From Simmondsia chinensis (lineage: Eukaryota; Streptophyta; Magnoliopsida; Caryophyllales; Simmondsiaceae), in contig JAGTTD010000012.1 of NCBI GenBank assembly GCA_018398585.1, positions 19,353,036-19,417,035 of the forward strand: a DNA stretch of 64,000 nucleotides, given 5' to 3'. Shown in pieces: positions 24,201 to 36,200 of the stretch. Position numbers and translations under genes: made by a program. The notes beneath the pieces are model-generated. The model saw nothing but the letters and a program-made list of their open reading frames with translations, made no database searches and was not told where the DNA came from. The stretch's first letter is position 1, and each line of letters opens with the position of its first letter.

Positions 24201-27200
24201 TTTCCAGGAAAAGTTCCTGAAAACCTAGAAACTTCTTTGTTATCAAACAAGCCCTTAGCTTTCCAAACATAAGAGCACAAGGGAAAAACTGGAAATCAGT
24301 TATTTAATGTAAGATGATGAAAAAATGATTTAGAAGTAAAAATGTCAAACCCATCCAGCACCCAACCCCTTTTATCAGGCAACAAAAACAACTGAACTTG
24401 ATCCAAAATGTGGCTTAATTGTGTGAATTCATGTAGTTCCCTTATAGTAAGGTCCCTATGCAAGTGCATGTTCCAAGAAAGCGAACCACCTCACTAAGTA
24501 GTGAAAGAAAAAACTAGGGCACTATGAATAGAAGATGAACAATATAATAGTGGAAACTAGTGAGAGAGAGCAGTATCCCGACCTATATATCTTCCCAAAA
24601 ACGAATGTGGTTACTAGACTCGACCATAAAGCGAATGAGAGGAAGGAAAGAAGGATATACATGAGAGATAAACTTCCAAGGCGAGCAACAACCCACCACA
24701 TCCACTGACCCTGCATCCCACCCATTCTCTTGGAGACCATACTTGCTCCTTATCACCATGTGCCAAAGGGAATCAAGTTCCTCAGAAAATTGCCATAACC
24801 ATTTACCGAAAAGGAATATGTTCTCAGACACCAAATTACCAACACCCAACCCCCCATGGCTATGCGGTCTACAAACTCTATCCCAGCTCACCAAATGATC
24901 CCGACGATCCTCTTCCACCCTAACCAAAGAAAGCCCTTCATAATCTGCTCAATACGATTTGCAACTGACACAGGAATCCCAAAGAGGGACAAGTAATAAA
25001 TGAGAACACTAGAAAGACATGATTGAACAAGAGTAACACATCCCCCTAAAGAAAAGAAAACAAGTTTCTAGCCATCCAACCTCTTTGCAATTTTCCTAAT
25101 CATAGGCTCCCAAAAGCTAGAAGACCTGGGGTTACCACCTAAAGGAAAACCAAGGTCAGAAAGCGGCAAATGATGCACGACGCAACTCGACAATGAAGAG
25201 TAAGTGGAGAAAGTCAAATCATCAAGATTAACCCCTGGGATGCTAGACTTTCCCAAGTTGATTTTAAGGCCTGGGAATTGTTCAAACAGCTGAATAATTG
25301 TCAAAACAGCCTTAAATCCCTCTAAATTGCCCTCCAAGAAGAGAATGGTGTCATCTGCAAATTGCAAGTGAGACACAAACACAGACACTGGACCCATCAC
25401 AATCCCACGAAACAAATTATGGTCTTGACCTTAAGAGATCATACGACTCAAGACGTCAATGACAAGAGTGAAGAGAAAAGGGGAAAGAGGATCACCCTAT
25501 CTTAAGCCACGTAAAGCTGAAAACCATTCTTTTGGATTCCCATTGACGATAACTGAATAGGAGGTGTAAGCAAAACACCCCTTAATCTAGTTACACCACC
25601 TATCTCCAAAACCCTTCCTTCAAAGCAACCATTGCCAAAAACTCCAACTTACCCTGTCATAAGCCTTTTCGAAGTCAAGCTTCAACAAAAATTCCTTTTC
25701 TCCCCGACCTGACTAAATTGTCCACAACCTCATTGGCCACTAAACAGGGGTGTATCCAACCTTTGAAGACTAGGGGCACGGGCCCCCAGTCATTGGTTAA
25801 GTCTATGTTGGATCTTGCAGGTTTTAGAAATATACATAATAATCTATGCCTAAGTATCACATTGTGGCTCCTAGTCTAGCTGTCTTTTGTAAACACCTTG
25901 CACACTAGGTCAAGGGTTCGATTCCACATGCCCCTTTTCTCATTGATTTTTTCTTTTATTTTCTACTCCCTTTCATAAAAGTTCTATTTTTCATTAAATA
26001 AATTTATTAACTTAACAATCATTTGATATTTTTTATATGCTAGTATCTCTACGTTTTAATTAATATTGTGTTATAAATTTTAATAATTATAAATTTAGTT
26101 TTACTTAATTAATTAGGTAATAAATTTTTAATATTTACTTTTATAATAATTATGAAGCCCACATTATTAAAACTCACCCATTATCATGGCCTCTAATTGA
26201 CAAATCAATTAATTTTCTGTTTATAATCACTCACAAAATTTCCAACAAAGTTATAAATATTTTACTGTATGAATTTCAAGTCCCATTGGCTTTATTTTGT
26301 GTAATTAATTAATTTTTCGTTTTTATATTCTTTGATTTTGATTAATTTTGTAAATATGTGCTATTTAGTAGCTGATAATAATTTATTTATTATGTTTAGT
26401 GCATAATTTGGAAATTGTTATATACTCCCATTAATTGAGTTTTCTGGATCCGTCGTTGCCCGTTACTATACTAGATTTTTGACACACACACACACATATA
26501 TCGTCGTTGGCATTGTGCCCCCAGTGGTCACAAATCCTAAATCGGCCACTGCCACTAAAGCAAAATCCAAAATCTGTCTTCCCCCAACAAAAGCATATTG
26601 GAACTTAGAAATTGTAGTCACTAAAACCTCGCTCAACCTAATAGACAAAACCTTGGTGAGAACCTTACAGACACTAGAAACAAGGCTAATAGGCCTGAAA
26701 TCTCTCATTCTAATAGAACAATCCTTTTGGGAACAAGGGTAATGAAAGTGAAGTTGATACTCCAATAAAAAATACCAGTCCCAAAAAACTCCATAAAAAC
26801 CCCATGAGATCTTCTTTAATTACATCCCAACAATGATGATAGAAGGCCATAGAAAAGCCGTCAAAACCGAGAGGCCTTATCACCAGGCGTTAGAAAAACA
26901 GCTCGCTTTACCTCATCTTCTTCAAAAAGTCACTTTAACCACACCCCCTAAGTGTTAGAGATAGAGCACCAATCAATTCCATCAATCAAAGGTCTAGATA
27001 TCATATCCTTGGTGAACAAAGTTCAAAGTAATTTCATGAGCTATAAGACTAGGGCTCGTGATAACTTCTCCATCCTCCAGTTCCAACTCCCTAATGAAAT
27101 TTCGTCTCATCCTTCCTGACGCAATTCGATGAAAAAACCTAGAATTAGCATCCCGTTCCTTAACCCATTAAGGCCTCAACCGTTGGCAACACCTAACCTC

Positions 27201-30200
27201 CTCTCTTGTAGAAATCTCCAAATACTCCTTTTATAAGTCCATTTTCTTACAGAGGAGATCCTCAGGCAAAGAGCGCCCACCCTATGACCTATATAATAAA
27301 TCAATCTCAAAAAGTAACTCCTTAAGCTTAAGCCTCGTGTCTCTGAACATGGACTTATTCCACTCCCTTAAACGCTCTTGTAAGAATCCAAGTTTTCCCA
27401 TCAAGACAAAACCCGCCCACCCTCGAACCCGGCACTCATTCCACTACTCCTTCACCCAGTTAAGAAAATCGTGATGCAAAAGCCACATATTCTCAAAGCA
27501 AAAAGGAGACAAACCTCAAGAAACCTAATTTGACTCAAGGACAAGGGGGAAATGATCAGAGGTGGGTGGAGCTAAAGTTTTTTGACAAAGAATAGGAAAG
27601 AGATCTTCCCAATCATTCACCCATAAAAACCAATCAATACGACTAGCCACCATCCTATTTCCCACGATAGACAAAGTATAGCGAGCATTCTCTAGCTGAA
27701 GATCCCTGAGATTACACTCTAATAAAGTCATCAAATCTGCGCAGATGAAGATTAGAAACAGTAGCATAGAACCGCTCGTGAGGGAAACGATTAACATTGA
27801 AATCCCCACCTAGGAACCACTTCGAACCACAGAGACCATAGATCTTCCCAGAATGCGACTCTCTCACTAGACCAATTAGAGCCATAAACAGAGGTAAACC
27901 AGCACTCCCCCCTCCCATAGATATTAAGACAAACTGACACAGAGAATTCGCCATTCACAGAATCTACACGGGAACCAACCTAGTATCTCACATGACCAAG
28001 ACACCCCCAGAGGAACCCACAGAAGGAAGAAAACCCAATCCTTATTCCTAGACTCCCACAACCCTCTTACTATAAAACAATCAATGTCCTCTAATTTAGT
28101 TTCCCGTAAGAAAATTAAATTAGGAGACGATTGAAGAAGCACACTTTTAACAGCGCCTTTCATATCCCATGACCCCAGACCATGCACATTCAAACTTAGA
28201 ACTATCATTTTAGAGAGGACCTGTCCCTACCACCTTTTTGCCTCCCCTCTATACGAGAAACTGAAGGCCAATCTAACCTCTTTAACTCCCGCTCCATGCA
28301 AGACTTAGGAGTGCCAACCTAACGACATAAGGCTAGTTTCAAAGGTTGCCCCTAGTAGTCACTAATGTCAAAGCTAGCCTGCACAACGACGACTTGAGGG
28401 TCTCGATTGTCCCTCTCACTCCCTAATGGGTCCAAGGCCATAACATTCCCCAAATCCCCCGTAGCCCCTAGGCACTATGGAGACAAAGAACTAGCACTAG
28501 CCCCCGGCGGAAGGGGGAGGATGCCTCTCGTCTCTATACCAACCAGCCCCCTCCCCGAGGAAGAACCTCTCACGGGATGTGAAGAACTGGCTAAAGAGGG
28601 TAGCGAAATGGTCGAAACACGAAGTAAGGAAGAGCAACTAGGAAAGTGAAGGTTATCCACAAGGTCCTTAACAAAGGTCTCACAATTAACAAGACATTTA
28701 CCTGCAGAATGTAGAAGCTTGGTAGGACAGTCTAACCGAGTGGCCATGTCCCGAACTTCCTAATGGTTAGCCGCTTTCTCTTGGAACATACAGGATCAGC
28801 AATAGAACTCAATCCCAACACCTGACCCAACTCAGCGGAGCCATCCCCTTTGCTTTGTAAATCCTCCAAAAGTAGATCCGGCTTAAGAGTCGTAGAAATC
28901 CTCCCAACTAAGCTCGACATCAGAGTCTAAATCTTCTTCAACACCTCCCTCGCCACTGGAGACTCGCAGATAGGGAGTAGATGCTTCAATAGAGGCTTCT
29001 GAAGAGGTCAAAAGCCCTAATAGAAGTTGCGAGCAGGGAGGCTTCGGCAACTCACTCGAGGGAGGCAAAAACTGCTGCTAAGACGAAGCTAACTGTCATG
29101 AATGGTATATGTGGGATAGAGAGTAATAATTCATTAGTATTAGTTAGTTGTATTAGAATTTATTAGCTAGGTGAATTAGATATTTTTGGAATTAGATAAT
29201 TTGGGGGGAAAGTTAGTTAGTAGTAAGTAAGTAGATAGTTGGTAGTTAGTTAGGAGCTAGATATTTTGTATTAGATATTTTGAATGCTTTGCCGCCATTT
29301 GTGTAGTATAAATATGGTTGGTTCTTCATTGTATTTCTCATCCATTGAATGAAATTGACAAATATCTTCTCTTCTAATCTCAATTCTCTCTAATCTCTCA
29401 TCTCTTTCTCTCTTCTTTCTCATCCCATATTCTCTCTCTCCTAGGTTATGACCCAAGATCTCCTTGGATCATAACAATTGGTATCAGAGCTTGCGGCTAC
29501 TTGCATTTGATTGAATGATAATATCTTGATTCTCTTCTCTAAACCCTAATTCTCTCCATTTCTCATCTCCTTCTTCTACTTCTCATCTCAATTTCCTCTT
29601 ATATCCTAGGTTATGATTCCAGATTGATCTTGAATCATAACAATTGGTATCATAGCTTCGATTTTGGTACCAAAACTTGTGTTTTAGCTTGAGATTGCGT
29701 TGATCAAGCGAGCTAAAGTCAAGAATCAGCTTCAATGGCAGCTGCTAATTCGAATCAAGCTGAGTGGTTGGCGAAATTTCATCAACAATTGCAAGTCTTG
29801 GACAAAACCGTGGGAAAAATGCAACAAACTCAAGTGAAGATGCAATCACAACTCTTAGGAATACAAGATCAGATCCTTAAGTCAATGCAACCGAATGTAG
29901 CAGCAGTGAAATCGAAGGATCATACAGATGTTCAGTCCAGCAAGCTATTACAACCGAAGCAAATCTTGGAGATTCAAGACAAGATTAATCGAAGGATCAT
30001 ACTATTGTTATGATCCAAGGAGATCTTGGGTCATAACCTAGGAGAGAGAGACTATAGGACGACAAAGAATAGAGAAAGAGATGAGAGAATTGAGATTTAG
30101 AAGAGAAGATATTTGTCAATTTCATTCAATGGATGAGAAATACAATGAAGAACCAACCCTACTTATACTACACAAATGGCGGCAAAGCATTCAAAACATC

Positions 30201-33200
30201 TAATACAAAATATTTAGCTCCTAACTAACTACCAACTACCTACTTACTAACTACTAACTAACTTTCCCTCCAAAATATCTAATTCCAAAAATATCTAATT
30301 CACCTAGCAAATACATTACCAAAGAGGGGGCACCAACATGCCGTCACCGGATCCATTAGAACTCCGAAGTTAAGCGTGCTTGGGCGAGAGTAGTATCAGG
30401 ATGGGTGACCTCCTGGGAAGTCCTCACCCTCAGGTTGGGGGCACTGGGAAACAGCATCTCTTCAGGTTAACACCCTGAAGGGGGAAGGCTGCGTACATCC
30501 GCCCCCCCCCCCCCCCCGACCCTGCGTAGACGGGAGCCCTTGAGGCACTGGGTATGTTCCTTCCTTTCCTTTACCTAGAAAATGCATTCTAATACAACTA
30601 ACTAAATACTAATGAAATTATTACTCTTTATCCTACATATACCATTCACGAAACTAACCCAAGGACGCCGGTGTTCAAACAGAGGGCAGGGGCCGCTGGA
30701 GCTGCGGAAAAGGTGGGTGGCGTCGCTGGAGCTTCAGAGAGGGTGGCTCCTGGCGAAGCAAGCTAGGATTTGTCGGCACTTGAAAGCTCAAACCAGGCAT
30801 GGGGGCCAGCGGACCAACTAGACTTGGCCGTGGCGACGCCGATTCTGTCGTAGGCGAGCACCGACTGTCGCCTTCCTCATGAGGCTCAAAAGGAGCGCGA
30901 GCAGAAAGCCCTAGATTGCCTTCACGCCAATATTGTTGGGGGCCGAGCGTCATGAGCTTCGAACGGAAACATTCTCCTTCCTAACCCAAACTTAACGCCC
31001 TTCCTTCCTATGAGGCCGAACAGAAACAAGTCCACCTGATTTGGCCCACTTAGAATCCCTCCATTGCCCGGGCCCACAGTCCTATCTTCCCTCCTGTCTC
31101 CTATCTTTTGGGCCCAAACAATTCAAAACAGGCCCACGATAACCCCTGGTTGAATTTGAATTTTTCTGTTGTAAATTACTGCTAGAATCATGCCTCCTAT
31201 CACCGATAGGAGATTCCACCCTACCGTTCCTCGCCTCCGGCACTGAAAACCAATTGATCGAAACCGTCTCAGAAGGTGCGGATGCAGCAACTTCACCGAA
31301 GGATCGAACGAAAAGGATACCATCTAAGCACCATGTTATGATCGATGGTAGTAGCCGTTAGTAGTCCTTGAATTAGTGTTTTGGCAGGAGAGTTGGTTAA
31401 GTGTAATCAAGTATTATTTTCCTTTTAGTCTTGTTTGGCGGCTGTATTACAGGTCGGTGGAGGCTTTGTCCTCATTCTTGTATCTAGTTTAGCTATAAAT
31501 AAGTGGACTCTAGGTTGTAATGATTCATTACTTGATACTTTTCTCCTTCTCATACCTATGTTCTCTCTATTCTCTCGTCTTTTCACATTCTTCCTCATCT
31601 CACATTCTCTTCTCTTTAGGTTATGATTCAAGTTGTATCTTGAATCATAACATTTGGTATCAGAGCCTTAAGGCTTAGTTCCTTGCGGTTGATTCGATCT
31701 TCATTGAGGAATTGCTGCTACTTAGTTGACTGGAGATGTTTGCGGATTGATAACAACAATTAATAAAGAATTGAGTAAAATTGTGACGATCGGTTGTGAT
31801 TCCGCTATATTGAGGAGAATTCTGAGAAATTGAGTGAATCAATCGATGTTAGATTGATCCATCCACTAAAGTGAAGTTGAGCTTAAGAATCGACTGTGAT
31901 TCTCTTTGAACACGCAAGATTGAGCTGATCTTTACATAAGGATCTTGATTCAGCTGAGTGCATTACTTAACACTTGTAATTTGCATTATAACCTGCTTAT
32001 ACTACAATTTATTTGTGTGATTGTCCTTAGTCATGCCAGGAGGAGTTACAATTAGAGTTGGAGCAGCTTCCTACGCAGCTGCACTAGCTGCTGGTACTGC
32101 AGCAGCTGAGGAAGAGGATGCTGGAAATGCTCCAATCGCAGACTCTACTCAACTGATTGCCAATATGTCACGGCAGATGAACAGCTTTTATGTTGCTATA
32201 CAGCAGAATCGACAAGATTCTCAAACTTTGAGTGGACAAGGCAACGAAATGCAGCAATTGTAGGGTAGGCAAGGGGCTTCTATTGAGCAAACTCAAAACT
32301 TGTGCTTACAAGTCTCCAATAGAGTTCAGACTATGGAAAGTCCAGTTACTGCTTCACCTTTGTTACCAGTCAGCCAACTTAACTCTTCTGTAAGTCCTCA
32401 ATCTACTGCCAGCGATGATGCTTCTACAGTTGACAATCGTGGTACTTCATTCAGGCAGCCTAGAATTGATATGGAAACATTTAATGGTACTCATCCACAA
32501 TCATGGATAAAGAGGTGTGAGAGGTACTTCCAACTCTACCGTATATCAAAAGTGGAGAAGGTTGACTTAGCGGCAGTTTATCTCAAAGGTGATAAGGAGT
32601 CTTGGTACTTTGGTCTAATGAGAAACGGGACTTTGATAACTTGGCTAGAATTTGTCAAGGAATTGTGTGATCATTGTGGGGATGAGGATGTAGATGACAT
32701 TGTGGATCAATTCAACAAAGTAACACAGACTTCATCAGTCAAGGAATATATGACTAGATTTGAGAACTTACGAGCAAGGATGTTGATTGCTTATCCAGAC
32801 ACTGCGGAATCATACTATGTCTCAAGTTTTGCCAGTGGTTTGAAGTTGAGAATCAAAAACCAGGTCAAGGCATTGGAGCCAGCTACATTGTCACAGGCCT
32901 ATTCCAAGGCTAGGCTGTTTGAAAACACTCTCACCACTTCAGCTGAACAAACGAGAAGCAGAGTTGGTCAGGGTGGAAGCACAAGAACTTCATCAAACAG
33001 GAATATCAATCAGGAGGAGAAAAAGGCTCAACGATTGTGTTTTAGATGTAATCAAAAGTATTTCTTTGGCCAGAAGTGCAATCCAAAATATCTCATGGTT
33101 GTAGCAGGAGTGGATGGAAAGGAAATTGCAGAAGAATGTGAAGTTACTGATGTTGTGGAAAAGGAAGCCTCAGAGGACTTGTGTGAGCCAATTGAAGATG

Positions 33201-36200
33201 AATTGGGCATCTCAGTACAGGCCTTAACTGGTGGTGGTCATCATAATACCATTGGGATCCAGGGTGAAGATGGGCAAAGGTCTATTTTGATATTGGTGGA
33301 CAGTGGAAGTACGCATAGCTTTGTGGACCCAAAAATTATAAGAGCTGTGGGTCATCAAATGATAAAAACTCACCCATTGACAGTGGCGGTAGCTGATGGT
33401 AACACAATTCTAACTCAGACCAAGTGCAAGCAGTTTTCTTGGTTGATGCAGAAGCATAGTTTCACTTATGATTTTCGAGTATTGAGACTGGGAGGGTGTG
33501 ATATGGTCTTAGGTGTGGATTGGATGAAGACCATTAGCCCCATTGTGTTTGATTTCTCTGAACTTATAGTTTCATTTGATAGAAATGGCCAAAGAATCAT
33601 GCTTCAAGGCATAGGAGAGCAGGGCAGCTACAGATCATGACAGGCAAAAGGCTGGAAGGAGTAATTCGAAAGAGATCTTATCAATGGATTGAGCACCTTT
33701 GCTCAATTAAAGCTGCTCCAGTTGAGGAGAGATCTTTGAAGATTCACCCAGACCTGAGTAAACTGCTACAAGAATATCATGATGTGTTTGATCTTCCCAC
33801 TGCTTTGCCTCCCAAACTTGTGCTGGATCATGCCATACCTTTGAAGATGGATGCCCAACTTGTGAGCCTCATACCCTACAGATATGCTCACGCTCAGAAA
33901 AATGAGATAGAGAAGCAAGTTGAGGACTCATTTCATCAGACAAAGTCATAGCCCCTTTGCTTCATCAGTGATCTTGGTGAAGAAAACAGATGGAAATTCT
34001 CGAATGTGCATAGATTATAGACATCTAAATTCTCTCACAATCAAGGACAAGTTTCCAATTTCGGTCATTGATGACCTGCTTGATGAGTTACGTGGGTCCA
34101 GTTGCTTCTCCAAACTTGATCTGAGGCAGGGGTATCATCAAGTTAGAGTTAAGAAGGACATCCACAAAACTGCTTTTCGTACTCACCATGGGCATTTTGA
34201 GTATGTGGTGATGCCATTTGGCTTGCCTAATGCACCAGCCACCTTCCAAGCCCTGATGAATGATATTTTTACGGCTTATCTGAGGAAGTTCATCTTGGTT
34301 TTCTTCGATGATATATTGGTTTACAGTCCAACCATGGACAAACATCTAGAACATCTTCAATTGGTGTTCAATTTGATGAGGCTCCACAGACTATATGCTA
34401 AGAAGTCCAAGTGCACCTTTGTTGCTCCAAGTGTAGATTATCTGGGGCACATTATATCCAAGGAAGGGGTAGCCACTATCCTAGCAAGATACAGGCAATG
34501 CAGGATTGGCCAGTTCCAGGAACCATCAAGCAGTTGAGAGGATTTCTGGGCTTAACTGGTTATTACAGCAAATTCATTGCAAGGTACAGTTCAATTGCTA
34601 AACCACTCACTGATCTTCTCAAGAAAGATGCGTTTGGTTGGAATAATTCAGCTCGGGGGGCTTTCCTTCAGCTTAAAGCTGCACTGTGTTCTGCTCCAGT
34701 GCTAGCAATGCTTGATTTCAGTCTTTCCTTTGAGTTAAAGACTGATGCAAGTGGCATGGGAGTTGGAGCAATCCTTTAACAGGCTGGAAGACCCATTGCC
34801 TACCTGAGCCAAGCCTTGAATGCTAGGAACTTGGGGCTCTCAATCTATGAAAAAGAATATCTTGCCATTCTTCTTGCAGTCCAAAAATGAAGGCACTATT
34901 TGGAAGGCCATTATTTCATTATTAAGACTGATCACCAAAGTCTTAAGTATTTGTTGGAACAAAGAATAACTACTAGAGTTCAAAAAAGGGGCTCTTGAAG
35001 ATGTTAGGCCTTGATTACTCCATTGTTTATACAAGTGGTAAGGAGAATGTGGCTACCAATGCTCTCTCCAGAAGCATCGAAGGTGTTGTTTCTGCTGATT
35101 ATAGTGCTATTTCAGTTACTCTACCCAGTAGGATGGAGGAAGTTGTGCATACTTATGAGGGTGATTCCTTTGCTCGAGATTGCCTCACAGCTACCAGCAT
35201 CAATCCTGTGGATTGTTCTACCTCAGGCATAATTGTGAACAATGGACTTATAAGGATCAAAGGTAAAGTCTATGTGGGGACAAGCACTGAATTAAGGAAG
35301 CAAGTCACTTTTGCATTTCACTCTTCTGCTTGGGGTGGTCATTCTGGAATAGAAGCAACTTATCAGAGAATGAAGCAGTATTTCTGTTGGCCTTGGATGA
35401 AGAAGGAGGTGCTATATTATGTTCATCATTGCGAAGTTTTTCAGCAGACCAAGAGTGAGCACATTCCCTATCAAGGATGGGTTCAACCCTTAGATATTCC
35501 TGAGAGGCCTTGGCAAAAATATCAGCATGGATTTTATAGAAGGTCTTCCCAAGTCTGAAGGGAAGGAAGTCATTTGGGTGGTCGTTGATGGGTTCACAAA
35601 ACTTAGGCATTTTGTTAGGCTTGCACATCCTATCACTGCAACCAAGCTTGCTAGGCCGTTCCTTGATCAAATATATAGGCTCCATGGCCTTCCTCAGTCC
35701 ATTGTCTCTGATTGGGACAAGCTCTTCATAAGTCATTCTTGAACCGAATTGTTTGGCTTGTTGGGAACAACTCTTTCCTTGAGTTCATCATACCATCCAC
35801 AAACAGATGGCCAAACAGAGCAGGTGAACCAATGTGTAGAGCAGTACCTCAGGAGCATGACTTTCACCAATCCTAAGCACTGGTATGGCTTGTTGTCCTT
35901 AGCTGAATATTGGTATAACACCCACGCTCATACTACTTTCAAGACTACACCCTTCAAGGCAATGTATGGATATGAACCACCATCACCAATTAGGCTGCAA
36001 GGAGCTCTGTCAGCGGTTCCTGGTGTTTCTGATTTACCAGAGCAACAAGATGCTACAGCTTAAGGATCAGCTACATATAGCACAATCTCGCATGAAATTC
36101 TTTGCTGATAGGCATAGAACTGACAAATCTTTTAATGTAGGTGATTATGTGTACTTGCAGTTGCAGCCCTACAGTTTAGCGGCTGTTCGAAAGAATGTCA

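Larger units (their letters stand above)
22440..25060 (-). pseudogene. L1 ORF2 C-terminal region (post-RT, zf-RVT)
   Basis: 24583-24927 reads [15 protein letters not shown] and [17 protein letters not shown], the usual segment after the L1 reverse transcriptase. The zinc-binding region lies near 22840-22900, and 22466-22684 reads [16 protein letters not shown], the typical end of plant L1 ORF2. It is split by the PIF/Harbinger insertion and contains frameshifts. Confidence 0.82.
29094..30653. mobile_element. Retroelement with two LTRs in opposite orientation
   Basis: LTR 1 (29094-29476, plus) begins TGTCATGAATGG and ends GGATCATAACA. LTR 2 (30006-30653) is its reverse complement, enlarged by a SINE. 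A perfect 5-bp duplication ctaac lies at 29089-29093 and 30654-30658, so the inverted pair is bordered like one insertion. The 529-bp core has two primer-binding-like sites and a gag-like start. No pol is present. Confidence 0.85.

Noticed and set aside
25910..25935. tRNA-like T-arm motif (gggttcgattcc)
   Set aside because: It lies inside a hAT element and no anticodon arm or acceptor pairing is present around it.
30318..30572. Cassandra-type TRIM (5S sequence in LTRs)
   Set aside because: There is only one 5S segment, no TG/CA-bordered LTR pair around it, and the 3' part equals the RTE tail.
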